DNA of 64,000 nt. Source: Salvelinus alpinus. Taxonomy: Eukaryota; Chordata; Actinopteri; Salmoniformes; Salmonidae. The notes beneath the pieces were generated by a model that had not been told where the DNA came from, made no database searches, and saw nothing but the letters and a program-made list of their open reading frames with translations. The stretch covers positions 3,176,152-3,240,151 of the forward strand of contig NC_092089.1 in the NCBI RefSeq assembly GCF_045679555.1. Reading direction: 5' to 3'. This document shows positions 45,028 through 64,000 of the stretch, in pieces (position 1 is the stretch's first letter; the number at the start of each line of letters is the position of its first letter). Made by a program: the position numbers and the translations under genes.

Positions 45028-45061
45028 CCTAATGGCCAAGTGGCAAGTAGTGGTGAAGAGG

Positions 45062-45657
45062 TCCCAAAGCCAGCTACAAGTCAGGTCTTTCAGACAGAGG
45101 ACAACAGAAAGCCAGCTACAAGTCAGGTCTTTCAGACAGAGGACAACAGAAAGCCAGCTACAAGTCAGGTCTTTCAGACAGAGGACAACAGAAAGCCAGC
45201 TACAAGTCAGGTCTTTCAGACAGAGGACAACAGAAAGCCAGCTACAAGTCAGGTCTTTCAGACAGAGGACAACAGAAAGCCAGCTACAAGTCAGGTCTTT
45301 CAGACAGAGGACAACAGAAAGCCAGCTACAAGTCAGGTCTTTCAGACAGAGGACAACAGAAAGCCAGCTACAAGTCAGGTCTTTCAGACAGAGGACAACA
45401 GAAAACCAGCTACAAGTCAGGTCTTTCAGACAGAGGACAACAGAAAGCCAGCTACAAGTCAGGTCTTTCAGACAGAGGACAACAGAAAGCCAGCTACAAG
45501 TCAGGTCTTTCAGACAGAGGACAACAGAAAGCCAGCTACAAGTCAGGTCTTTCAGACAGAGGACAACAGAAAGCCAGCTACAAGTCAGGTCTTTCAGACA
45601 GAGGACAACAGAAAGCCAGCTACAAGTCAGGTCTTTCAGACAGAGGACAACAGAAAG
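45062..45657. repeat. 42-bp minisatellite, about 14 almost identical copies
   Basis: Unit GTCTTTCAGACAGAGGACAA then CAGAAAGCCAGCTACAAGTC and AG. Only one base difference was noticed (45404 region, AAACC for AAGCC). Since 42 is 14 codons, frames stay open (KPATSQVFQTEDNR repeat). It is not supported as a gene. Confidence 0.96.
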
Positions 45658-46037
45658 CCTAGGATATTTATTTCAGATATAGGTCAACAGTTACAAAGGA
45701 TCTTCAACACCAACCCTCCTTTCTGCATGCATAGGCTAATCATCCATAATCAGTTGTAGAGGCTGAGTTTAAAGCAGTGTGTCAATCCCTGGTCCTTGGG
45801 AGTATGTTGCTGACCTCCTGACATTGATTTATTCCATTCTACAGTTTCATCTAGGCACTTGGCTACTCTAAGGAGGGAGGAGCATTGCTTGCCTGTCCCT
45901 GGTACTGAAACATATTGGGAAACACTGCTTGCTTGTGCGCCTGCGTGTGTGAGACAGAAGCTCAGTCTCAGCAGGGAGAACTGACAGTGAATAGGACCAA
46001 ACATAACAGGAACACAGGAGTGGACCCCAGCCATTTC

Positions 46038-46305
46038 CCTCTCCCTCTCTCTCTCATTCCACCTCCCTTTCTCTCCACCTCCCAATCTCTCTCGCTCTCT
46101 CCACCTCCCAATCTCTCTCGCTCTCTCCACCTCCCTTTCTCTCTCTCCACCTCCCTTTCTCTCCACCTCCCTTTCTCTCCACCTCCCTTTCTCTCGCTCT
46201 CTCCACCTCCCTTTCTCTCGCTCTCTCCACCTCCCTTTCTCTCGCTCTCTCCACCTCCCTTTCTCTCGCTCTCCCCACCTCCCTTTCTCTCGCTCTCCCC
46301 ATCTT
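46038..46305. repeat. Polypyrimidine minisatellite (CTCCACCTCCCTTTCTCTCG)
   Basis: Tandem CT-rich units; open frames on both strands are artefacts. Confidence 0.92.
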
Positions 46306-47345
46306 TCTGTGTCAGTGTGTCAAGCCACTTCCAACAGGCCAGTTCAGCTGCTAAGCAGTGAAAGGTAACAGTGGAGAGGAGATGGCCAGGGTAAGGGGAG
46401 ACAGTCAGGGGACAGAGGGTGAGCCCATCCTATTGTCCAAACGATGTGGAGCAGAAAATGAGGGCAGAAACGCTGGGAACGCAACACTCATCTCCCCCTG
46501 GCCCTCTTCAGCTCTCCCTCAGTCTGTCTGTCTGCCTCACTTATATCACTGTTCTGCACCTGACCCTACCTCCATCTCTTTAACCTGTCTATCTCTCTAA
46601 CCTCTTGCTATCCTTCCCTCCCCCTAACCTCTCTATCCCTCCCTCCCTCTCCATAACCTCTCTATCACTCCCTCCATCCCTCCCATCCTAACCTCTCTAT
46701 CACTACCACCATCCCTCCCATCCTCTCTATCACTCCCTCCATCTCTCCCATCCCAACCTCTCTATCACTCCATCCATCCCTCCCATCCTAACCTCTCTAT
46801 CACTCCCTCCATCCCTCCCATCCTAACCTCTCTATCACTCCCTCCATCCCTCCCATCCTAACCTCTCTATCACTACCACCATCTCTCTAAACTCTCTATC
46901 CTTCCCTCCCTCCCTCCATCCCACCTCCCTCTATCCATCTTCCTAACCTCTATCCCTCCCTCCCTCACCTCTATCCCTCCCTCCCTCACCTCTATCCCTC
47001 CCTCCCTCATCCATCTCTCTAACCCTCCCTCCCTCCATCCATCTCTCTAAACTCTCCAGCCTTCCCTACATCCCCCTAACCTCTCTCTAACCCTCCCCTT
47101 GGTTCCAAATCTCTGTCTCTCTCTCTGGAGAGAAGCACATGAGGCAGCTGACCGGACCTGCAACAGAGATTGACTGTGGATACTTGTCTGAGGTTAAGAC
47201 CAACAGGCTTCTGTTAAGCCAGTGCTTCACACCATGTACTTTAGAGAGAATAGGTAAGGGACGGTGCCCTGCAGCCTAACAACAGACTACAGTGTGACCA
47301 GGTGAAGGAGTCCTCACTCAGACTCTAGAGTCCTCAGGTTACTGA
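46306..47345. repeat. Pyrimidine-rich simple sequence
   Basis: From 46575 to about 47110 the plus strand is almost all C/T/A with repeated CTAACCTCTCTATCACTCCC and TCCATCCCTCCCATC units. 47110-47345 is ordinary sequence without a recognised gene. Confidence 0.8.
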
Positions 47346-47349
47346 CTCC

Positions 47350-47830
47350 CTTAAGGCGTCAGCATACTCCAGTTCAGCTGGCGCCTAGCCGAGACCTTTG
47401 CTTGAAAAACAAGGGGGGGGGGGGGAGAGCGGCAATAGTACTGTTTTTCCATTTTAAGACGCCGTAGCCAGTATACACTTCCTCAAAATAGTCTGAATGA
47501 ATAACTCAAGTAAACTGTCATTAATTTTGACATTTTTGCAGAGGAGATCTTAGAGGAAATAAAAAATAAAATCTACATCTAAGATGTTTGGTGCAGTTGT
47601 CATTCATCTCTTGTTGAATAACAACAAAAACTATTGAAGAATCCCTACTGTTGACCAATCACCGACGAAGGGCGTAGACTTTGGCTTGCCTCAAGAAAAA
47701 ATGTGTGCCCGAACAGCCAAAACGAACAAAAGTCCAAAATGATTTTTTTTAAAGTCCAAATGTCGTCGTAATATATGCACAAACTCTTCCGAACTGTTTC
47801 AGCTGGGATGCATGCAGGCGCCTTTAGTGT
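47350..47830. mobile_element. Possible MITE
   Basis: TTAAGGCGTCAGCAT at the left and ATGCAGGCGCCTTTAG at the right are imperfect inverted ends, and the interior looks like a salmonid dispersed repeat. Superfamily not assigned. Confidence 0.4.
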
Positions 47831-49712
47831 CTCCTAACCCGCCGGCTCTGCTATCAAATTTAATTATGTCGCACTGAATTGAATTAAGGCCACCTCCATC
47901 TCTGGGGAGGGATTGGAGAATTAGGAGAGAGAGTGTGGAAAGGGACCACTGGAGTATGGAGTCATGGCTGTGGCTGTCTTTGATTCATTCAATAGTGAGA
48001 GTAGAGAGCATAAAGTCAGTAGGCTAGAAATCTTTGTTCCTACTTAGCCTCCTCTAAGTTTCATCACGATACTGGACTGTATTCTACAACCAAGGCCTTG
48101 TCCCTGCATATAGGGCAGTGCTTCAGTGAAAGCACCTGAAAGAGGATGGTCTTACATGTGTGTGACTGTCTCCTTCTGTGGTGACAAATAGATTACATAT
48201 CATGACTGATGTTGGGCCCTATCAAATCAGGTCTATTTTTTGCCTGATTTCTCCGTTTTGTTTTTCTAGGTTTCTGTTTTTCACAGTTTATTCAGGTTCA
48301 CTCAAAATCACACTTTAATAGAAAAACAAAAGAAAATATTGTTCAAATATTGTTGAATTCCATTTTAGTGTCTAGATTCTGTGTTCCATCCACAACACGG
48401 ATTTTATAGGGCCCTACTGATGACTGTCAGTCATGAGTGGCTGGTGGCTGAAATACCAAAGACTTTGCACATTAATGCTGCTGTCATTAGAAAATGTAAA
48501 CAACACACCAACTTGGGTCCCCAAGACAGTCCTTCAGTTAAGACTGTTTCCTTGGTGATTGGCAATTGATCCCTTCATTACATTCTTGACTTGGACCAGT
48601 CCCTTTTCCACTCCTCTCACACTCAAACAGCCATTTCTTCCTCTCTGATTCTAATGGCAATCATTGGCATAACAAAGAAGACGTCAGTGTTGCCAAATAG
48701 AACACAAACACCAAATAGAAGCACCTAATACACCCCTCCAGTCACCCACATTCCACACTGTGATGCTCAGTAAACAGCCCCATTAAACACACCTTCTACC
48801 TGCACACTTCAGGGTCTCGCTCTAAGAGCATTCAATCTGTAAACAGTCTTATCGCGCTCTGTCACTCTCCCTCTGTCAGTCTCTCTCTCTCTGTGCCTGT
48901 GGCAACAGGCATGTCCCTCAGGCTGAGCTCTCTCCCATCTGTCATCAATACACTGCTGTGTTAAATTATACATACTAACAGACAAAATAATGCATAGACA
49001 TCAAAGTCAAGTTTAAATTCATAACATCATCTTAACAAACATTTAACACTTGCGATCTTGCATCAGATATGAGATAACACCCTTGCCACTTGGTACTTTC
49101 TGTAGGCTACATGTCCATGAGTAATCACTGAATGTTGGCCAATAAAATTACAGAGAATGATAGTTTAGATAACTTACGTTGGGTCTCTTTTGAACAGAGT
49201 TCGCTGGCTACATTGAATTCTTCAGTGTATGCATCATAGTATCATCTAGCGCAAGTGAAACTTGGGAGAAGAGAGGCAATGAGCCAAGTTGTTGAAGTTG
49301 AGCTCCGAGAAAGTCAAATAACTGACATGTAAAAAGAGAATGTGTGACATTGACAGATGGGTACACTGACTGTACACATGGTTTTAAATGAGAATACCAC
49401 TACGGGAGAGATCTAGACGAGGCAATGCAAAGATACACCTGCTCCGTGGCCTTTGAATTGTGAGTGACGTTACCCAGCACCATTTCGCCATCATTAAAAG
49501 TAAACTTAGGGTAAGACACCAACAAGAGAGCAAGTTATCAAAGACGGGGCGAAAAAATGTATTAGCTAGCTATGTGTCTGTAATGCGCCAGCCAACGAGC
49601 TAGAGCTTGCAAGCTAACCCTAAGCTACTGTCGTACTAGCTAATTTAGCTGTCTGGGTTAGTTCGCTAGCTAGCTTGCTAACTAGAGCGAACTAAACAAC
49701 ATCCAGAAACAT
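47831..49712. other. Intergenic / cgn 5' region
   Basis: No coding exon found. 48212-48415 may be a small MITE (GGGCCCTATCAAATC and GATTTTATAGGGCCC inverted ends). Around 49560-49700 there are clusters of GCTAGC/CTAGCT motifs. Confidence 0.4.
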
Positions 49713-49715
49713 ACC
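49713..49715 (-). other. cgn: Candidate splice donor of a non-coding cgn exon
   Basis: On the minus strand AAATAGCAG is followed by GTATGTTTC, a good donor, upstream of the cgn start-codon exon, which needs a 5' partner. Another candidate is CCCAAC/GTAAGT near 49179. Neither can be proved from sequence alone. Confidence 0.2.
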
Positions 49716-49947
49716 TGCTATTTGGTCAAAGTAGTACAATTCATCAATTTATTTTCGACTTTCGAGTCCTCTTCTGTTGTTTTACTTGATGTTCATACAG
49801 ATCATGTTTAAATCGGACAGAAAATACTTCTGAAAGAGCAGAGCATATCCATAATTCGAGACAGACAGATAAATTCGTTAAATACAGCTCCAACCTGTTA
49901 CCTTTGTGACCGATGCCAGACGAGCCGCCCAGCCCCGCTAGAGGGAA

Positions 49948-50628
49948 TACAGTAATCCCTCGTTTATCGCGGGGGTTACGTTCCGAAAATGACCCGCGAT
50001 AAGTGAAATCCGCGAAATAGAAAACTTCTTTTTTTTTTACAATTAGCAACTATTACATGTATACAAATACAGTGACTCACGTGTAGGCCGTTTCACTGCT
50101 CTTCAGACTGGGCCGCTGCATCCTGACTGCGCTCTGCAGTGTTCTCTTCTTCTGAAGCCCGCGGTGCAGGTGTGTTTGTTCGGGAGAAGAGCATAGTGAT
50201 AGGCAGCTGTTGTCGCTCTTTTTTCTTCTTTGCAAAAAGATCCTTGTACACCGACATGCCACCATCGATTACGTTGGAGAACTGTAATGAACGGCTCATC
50301 AAAGGGTCCCATTCCTCAGCTACTCGCTTAAGTTCAGTGGCCATTCGCACCATGGTTGCTAAGCGACCAAGCGTTAGTCCTTCCTTCCTTCCTGGCCAAC
50401 TTAATGTAAATTTGCCAAGCTGTTTTATGTACGTACACATAACTGCACGAGACGACAAAATGATAGCACAATTCGTAGCATGTTTTGATACAAGAAGCGG
50501 GAGTGAGTTTTTAGCGAATCAGAATGCAGAGCACAATGCACCAAAAAAAAATAAAAAATGCATTATGAAAATCCGCGAAATAGCGAATCCGCGATAAGTG
50601 AACCGCGAAGTGGCGAGGGATCACTGTA
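49948..50628 (-). mobile_element. pogo/Tigger-like element with transposase remnant
   Basis: TA-flanked inverted ends: CAGTAATCCCTCGTTTATCG on the left and GCGAAGTGGCGAGGGATCAC TG on the right, with CCGCGATAAGTGAA near both. A minus-strand frame (50093-50458) has MSVYKDLFAKKKKERQQLPI, similar to the C-terminal end of Tigger/CENP-B-type transposases as I remember them. Non-autonomous. Confidence 0.7.
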
Positions 50629-52037
50629 CAGGTATTGGTTGAGCACATAGCAGTAGGCGGTGCCCGCTTTGAATATTGGTGAGTCTGTCTGTCAATCTGT
50701 GATTGACTCAGGGGAGAAGTCTTTCAGTGGTCTACATAAATAGAAATACAAAACTTTGTGAATGAAAATGCCTAGTGCTGTGTTTGTCATAATAAAAAAT
50801 AAAAAAACTGCTAAGAAAGAGGTAAGCTAATGCAGAAACAAACGAAACGCATCACAACTTGTGGCATGAATCAGTTTGCGCTCCTCAAATTCCAACCGTC
50901 CCATACCAAACCGACCAGTGTCTAGGCCGGGGAAAGGGTAACCGTTCCACTTGATCTACCAGATCCCCTGCAGAGGGCGCCTTTAGCACACATTATGACA
51001 GATTATTGGCAATTAGAACAGAGGCCTAGGGGACAGTTTGTTCTACTAATTTGAATCAACCCCTGAAATGGCCACGAGAGTATTCGACTCTTTTCCCCAT
51101 AGAAAATTCTCAACACAAATTACATATTTTCTTATTTTGAAAAAATACTTGTTCTCACTCATTGTGGTGCCAAAACCTGTGAATTCAAGCAGTGTTCATA
51201 TTTTTGGATGACATTTTTAATTGCAGCCTATTGTGTTGCACACACCAATTTCAAACAATGTAGGTTAATATTGACTATGTTGATGAATAAATATTGGCTA
51301 TGCGTTGCCAAAGCTACCCTGTCTCCCCCCTGTTAGTGAATAATAACCTACTATAGGCGTTCTTTGACCATTGTGTTGTAGGCTAGTCCACCACCACACC
51401 CACTTCCCAACTCCACCAAACTCTTTCCCTCACACACGCACTTCTCTCTCCAGCACTCAGCTTTGACAGCCCGCTCCATACATCAGTCGGTCCGGGAATG
51501 GGATCATCATTAGTGAGTGCGAAGAAAAACTTCCAGTTCTTCCGATTCTACGCTCTCCAAAGACTACTCTTCAAACTGCGGGGATAGCTTCGAGATAAAG
51601 CGATAGCGACTGTTAGAAGTATATATTACAGCGTTTCAAGTTGATGAAAGGAGAGGTAACTTTACGCACTGTGGGACGACAAAGAGAAGTGGGTCAAGCG
51701 ACAAATGGGGTGAAGTTTGGAGTTTAAATTATGTGAGAACATTTACTACTGAATTTATGGGGTAGAAATCATTATGAATAATTTGTTGAAATAAATTAAC
51801 ATCACAAAAGGGGTCATTCGGATAAGATATCAGGCGCGCGGCGCGTAAACGTAGGCCTATGTGGTCGTGGATGAATGTGCTTGGAAAGTTTTATGTAGGC
51901 TAACCAACTATTCTCTGTGTCTCGATTGCGGATGATTTATAAACATTAAGACTAAGTAGGCCTAAGGGAGTGTTATATTAGGATAAGTTTGGAGCCAAAG
52001 CTAGAAACCAAAAAACTGCCACTGATCGTAACCAGCC
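50629..52037 (+). promoter_or_regulatory. she: she upstream region and 5' UTR
   Basis: Inferred from position upstream of the she start codon. 51480-51860 shows CpG-containing sequence including GGCGCGCGGCGCG near 51834. No definite TATA or start site. Confidence 0.35.
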
Positions 52038-60447
<8,410 letters not shown>

Positions 60448-60654
60448 TGAGTGTGTTTGTGTGTGTGTTACACTTATCACTCTTCAGTGAGCACTCATCA
60501 TTAACCACTTTACACACCACAGACATGGAGGGTGAGCAGTGTTGGAATAACTAAGCCCCTAACCCTTTGCTACAGTACAGACATCCAGACTGTATCCTCT
60601 AGTTATGTAGCTATAGCTCCGCATCCCCCCTGTTACTGAAGTATTATGGTTGTT

Positions 60655-63600
60655 CTCAATTCAATTCAATTCAATTCAAGGGGCTTTATTGGCATGGGAA
60701 ACATGTGTTAACATTGCCAAAGCAAGTGAGGTAGATAATATACAGAAGTCAAATAAACAATAAAAATGAACAGTAAACATTACACATACAGAAGTTTCAA
60801 AACAATAAAGACATTACAAATGTCATATTATATATATGCAGTGTTGTAACAATGTACAAATGGTTAAAGCACACAAGTTAAAATAAATAAACATAAATAT
60901 GGGTTGTATTTACAATGGTGTTTGTTCTTCACTGGTTGCCCTTTTCTTGTGGCAACAGGTCACAAATCTTGCTGCTGTGATGGCACACTGTGGAATTTCA
61001 CCCAGTAGATATGGGAGTTTATCAAAATTGGATTTGTTTTCGAATTCTTTGTGGATCTGTGTAATCTGAGGGAAATATGTCTCTCTAATATGGTCATACA
61101 TTGGGCAGGAGGTTAGGAAGTGCAGCTCAGTTTCCACCTCATTTTGTGGGCAGTGAGCACATAGCCTGTCTTCTCTTGAGAGCCATGTCTGCCTACGGCG
61201 GCCTTTCTCAATAGCAAGGCTATGCTCACTGAGTCTGTACATAGTCAAAGCTTTCCTTAAGTTTGGGTCAGTCACAGTGGTTAGGTATTCTGCCACTGTA
61301 TACTCTCTGTTTAGGGCCAAATAGCATTCTAGTTTGCTCAGTTTTTTTGTTAATTCTTTCCAATGTGTCAAGTAATTATCTTTTTGTTTTCTCATGATTT
61401 GGTTGGGTCTAATTGTGCTGTTGTCCTGGGGCTCTGTGGGGTGTGTTTGTGTTTGTGAACAGAGCCCTAGGACCAGCTTGCTTAGGGGACTCTTCTCCAG
61501 GTTCATCTCTCTGTAGGTGATGGCTTTGTTATGGAAGGTTTGGGAATCGCTTCCTTTTAGGTGGTTGTAGAATTTAACGGCTCTTTTCTGGATTTTGATA
61601 ATTAGTGGGTATCGGCCTAATTCTGCTCTGCATGCATTATTTGGTGTTCTACGTTGTACACGGAGGATATTTTTGCAGAATTCTGCATGCAGAGTCTCAA
61701 TTTGGTGTTTGTCCCATTTTGTGAAATCTTGGTTGGTGAGCGGACCCCAGACCTCACAACCATAAAGGGCAATGGGCTCTATGACTGATTCAAGTATTTT
61801 TAGCCAGATCCTAATTGGTATGTTGAAATTTATGTTCCTTTTGATGGCATAGAATGCCCTTCTTGCCTTGTCTCTCAGATCGTTCACAGCTCTGTGGAAG
61901 CTACCTGTGGTGCTGATGTTTAGGCCGAGGTATGTATAGTTTTTTGTGTGCTCTAGGGCAACGGTGTCTAGATGGAATTTGTGGTCCTGGCGACTGGACC
62001 TTTTTTGGAACACCATTATTTTGGTCTTACTGAGATTTACTGTCAGGGCCCAGGTCTGACAGAATCTGTGCAGAAGATCTAGGTGCTGCTGTAGGCCCTC
62101 CTTGGTTGGTGACAGAAGCACCAGATCATCAGCAAACAGTAGACATTTGACTTCGGATTCTAGTAGGGTGAGACCGGGTGCTGCAGACTGTTCTAGTGCC
62201 CGCGCCAATTCGTTGATATATATGTTGAAGAGGGTGGGGCTTAAGCTGCATCCCTGTCTCACCCCACGACCCTGTGTGAAGAAATGTGTGTGTTTTTTGC
62301 CAATTTTAACCGCACACTTGTTGTTTGTGTACATGGATTTTATGATGTCGTATGTTTTACCCCCAACACCACTTTCCATCAATTTGTATAGCAGACCCTC
62401 ATGCCAAATTGAGTCGAAGGCTTTTTTGAAATCAACAAAGCATGAGAAGACTTTGCCTTTGTTTTGGTTTGTTTGGTTGTCAATTAGGGTGTGTAGGGTG
62501 AATACATGGTCTGTTGTACGGTAATTTGGTAAAAAGCCAATTTGACATTTGCTCAGTACATTGTTTTCATTGAGGAAATGTACGAGTCTGCTGTTAATGA
62601 TAATGCAGAGTATTTTCCCAAGGTTACTGTTGACGCATATTCCACGGTAGTTATTGGGGTCAAATTTGTCTCCACTTTTGTGGATTGGGGTGATCAGTCC
62701 TTGGTTCCAAATATTGGGGAAGATGCCAGAGCTAAGGACGATGTTAAAGAGTTTTAATATAGCCAATTGGAATTTGTTGTCTGTATATTTGATCATTTCA
62801 TTAAGGATACCATCAACACCACAGGCCTTTTTGGGTTGGAGGGTTTTTATTTTGTCCTGTAACTCATTCAAGGTAATTGGAGAATCCAGTGGGTTCTGGT
62901 AGTCTTTAATAGTTGATTCTAGGATTTGTATTTGATCATGTATATGTTTTTGCTCTTTATTCTTTGTTATAGAGCCAAAAAGATTGGAGAAGTGGTTTAC
63001 CCATACATCTCCATTTTGGATAGATAATTCTTCGTGTTGTTGTTTGTTTAGTGTTTTCCAATTTTCCCAGAATTGGTTAGAGTCTATGGATTCTTCAATT
63101 ACATTGAGCTGATTTCTGACGTGCTGTTCCTTCTTTTTCCGTAGTGTATTTCTGTATTGTTTTAGTGATTCACCATAGTGAAGGCGTAGACTCAGGTTTT
63201 CCGGGTCTCTATGTTTTTGGTTGGACAGGTTTCTCAATTTATTTCTTAGATTTTTGCATTCTTTATCAAACCATTCGTCATTGTTGTTCATTTTCTTCGG
63301 TTTTCTATTTGAGATTTTTAGATTTGATAGGGAAGCTGAGAGGTCAAATATACTGTTAAGATTTTCTACTGCCAAGTTTACACCTTCACTATTGCAGTGG
63401 AACGTTTTACCCAGGAAGTTGTCTAAAAGGGATTGAATTTGCTGTTGCCTAATTGTTTTTTGGTAGGTTTCCAAACTGCATTCCTTCCATCTATAGCATT
63501 TCTTAATGTTACTCAGTTCCTTTGGCTTTGATGCCTCATGATTGAGTATTGCTCTGTTCAAGTAGACTGTGATTTTGCTGTGGTCTGATAGGGGTGTCAG

Positions 63601-64000
63601 TGGGCTGACTGTGAATGCTCTGAGAGACTCTGGGTTGAGGTCAGTGATAAAGTAGTCTACAGTGCTACTGCCAAGAGATGAGCTATAGGTGTACCTACCA
63701 TAGGAGTCCCCTCGAAGCCTACCATTGACTATGTACATACCCAGCGTGCGACAGAGCTGCAGGAGTTGTGACCCGTTTTTGTTGGTTATGTTGTCATAGT
63801 TGTGCCTAGGTGGGCATATGGGGGAGGGAATGCTGTCACCTCCAGGTAGGTGTTTGTCCCCCTGTGTGCTGAGGGTGTCAGGTTCCTGTCCAGTTCTGGC
63901 ATTTAGGTCGCCACAGACTAATACATGTCCCTGGGCCTGGAAATGATTGATTTCCCCCTCCAGGATGGAGAAGCTGTCTTCATTAAAGTATGGGGATTCT
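60655..64000 (-). mobile_element. Non-LTR retrotransposon (LINE), 3' portion, antisense in she intron 5
   Basis: The 3' end is a short (GAATT)n tail at 60655-60679 (minus orientation), then a 3' UTR to 60909, then a reading frame open to the window edge. No poly-A tail; a microsatellite tail is typical of several non-LTR clades. The 5' end is outside. Confidence 0.9.
60910..64000 (-). CDS. LINE ORF2: endonuclease (partial) and reverse transcriptase
   Basis: Open for about 1029 codons, from the right window edge to the stop at 60910; the first internal Met of the long frame (63738) is not the real start. It shows endonuclease motifs (VCGDLNARTG near 63880; STVDYFITD; SDHSKITVYL) and then the reverse transcriptase: LQPKKACGVDGILNEMIK, YRGICVNSNLGKI, FVDFKKAFDSIWH, RQGCSLSPTLFNIYIN and the catalytic LLFADDLVLLS. 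The C-terminal part has a Cys/His cluster (CAHCPQNEVETELHFLTSC). No frameshift or stop was seen, so this copy may be recent. The clade (jockey-superfamily style, perhaps L2/I/Nimb) is not settled by eye. Confidence 0.88.
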   Translation of the reverse strand, partial: ESPYFNEDSFSILEGEINHFQAQGHVLVCGDLNARTGQEPDTLSTQGDKHLPGGDSIPSPICPPRHNYDNITNKNGSQLLQLCRTLGMYIVNGRLRGDSYGRYTYSSSLGSSTVDYFITDLNPESLRAFTVSPLTPLSDHSKITVYLNRAILNHEASKPKELSNIKKCYRWKECSLETYQKTIRQQQIQSLLDNFLGKTFHCNSEGVNLAVENLNSIFDLSASLSNLKISNRKPKKMNNNDEWFDKECKNLRNKLRNLSNQKHRDPENLSLRLHYGESLKQYRNTLRKKKEQHVRNQLNVIEESIDSNQFWENWKTLNKQQHEELSIQNGDVWVNHFSNLFGSITKNKEQKHIHDQIQILESTIKDYQNPLDSPITLNELQDKIKTLQPKKACGVDGILNEMIKYTDNKFQLAILKLFNIVLSSGIFPNIWNQGLITPIHKSGDKFDPNNYRGICVNSNLGKILCIIINSRLVHFLNENNVLSKCQIGFLPNYRTTDHVFTLHTLIDNQTNQNKGKVFSCFVDFKKAFDSIWHEGLLYKLMESGVGGKTYDIIKSMYTNNKCAVKIGKKHTHFFTQGRGVRQGCSLSPTLFNIYINELARALEQSAAPGLTLLESEVKCLLFADDLVLLSPTKEGLQQHLDLLHRFCQTWALTVNLSKTKIMVFQKRSSRQDHKFHLDTVALEHTKNYTYLGLNISTTGSFHRAVNDLRDKARRAFYAIKRNINFNIPIRIWLKILESVIEPIALYGCEVWGPLTNQDFTKWDKHQIETLHAEFCKNILRVQRRTPNNACRAELGRYPLIIKIQKRAVKFYNHLKGSDSQTFHNKAITYREMNLEKSPLSKLVLGLCSQTQTHPTEPQDNSTIRPNQIMRKQKDNYLTHWKELTKKLSKLECYLALNREYTVAEYLTTVTDPNLRKALTMYRLSEHSLAIEKGRRRQTWLSREDRLCAHCPQNEVETELHFLTSCPMYDHIRETYFPQITQIHKEFENKSNFDKLPYLLGEIPQCAITAARFVTCCHKKRATSEEQTPL

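Noticed and set aside
44911-45759. Two overlapping long frames over the 42-bp array as a repeat protein gene
   Set aside because: Both frames are open simply because 42 is a multiple of 3. The N-terminal part is an AC repeat and there is no known domain.
46054-46361. RERE-rich and SLSPPPF-rich frames
   Set aside because: Shadows of a CT-rich repeat on both strands.

Overview
This is vertebrate nuclear DNA, almost certainly from a salmonid fish. The reasons are split coding exons with GT-AG introns, very many (AC)n tracts and minisatellites, several Tc1-like transposons of types I recognise from Salmo/Oncorhynchus, tRNA-derived SINE pieces, a solo LTR and a non-LTR retrotransposon. There is no bacterial or phage gene organisation.

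Three protein-coding genes were assembled exon by exon from splice sites, reading phase and family similarity. (1) tuft1 (tuftelin), minus strand: coding exon 1 at 11529-11591 and exons 2-5 at 1567-3577; the gene runs off the left edge. (2) cgn (cingulin, a tight-junction plaque protein), minus strand: 19 coding exons from 40678 down to 24394, about 1252 residues, all phases consistent. (3) she (SH2 domain adapter E), plus strand: exons at 52038-52511, 55681-55807, 56836-57084, 57225-57549 and 60327-60446; the rest of the SH2 domain lies beyond the right edge. The order cgn then tuft1 on one strand matches the human 1q21.3 neighbourhood as I remember it. she is divergent from cgn, so 40.7-52 kb holds both 5' regions.

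Layout: 1-11.6 kb is tuft1 with intronic satellites (33 bp x 24, 21 bp x 8, a long 53-bp array) and a LINE 3' end. 11.6-20.9 kb is intergenic, with a partly duplicated segment carrying a broken Tc1 copy. 20.9-25.0 kb is a 2.07-kb direct tandem duplication that includes the last cgn exon. 25-40.7 kb is cgn; its intron 3 (32.6-39.2 kb) is a minisatellite invaded by two Tc1 copies, a MITE, a SINE and a TTAA-flanked element. 40.7-52 kb holds a 47-bp satellite, a near-perfect 95-bp foldback, a 42-bp satellite, pyrimidine tracts and a pogo/Tigger-like element. 52-64 kb is she, with a nested inverted-repeat element, a Tc1 copy containing a solo LTR, and a LINE with an open reverse transcriptase frame reading antisense to she.

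I found no new multi-gene system. The most unusual signals are repeats that copy functional gene parts: a minisatellite that multiplied the cgn C-terminal codons and stop, a minisatellite that multiplied a cgn splice donor, a duplicated cgn terminal exon, and a (TG)n tract acting as the region before a tuft1 acceptor.
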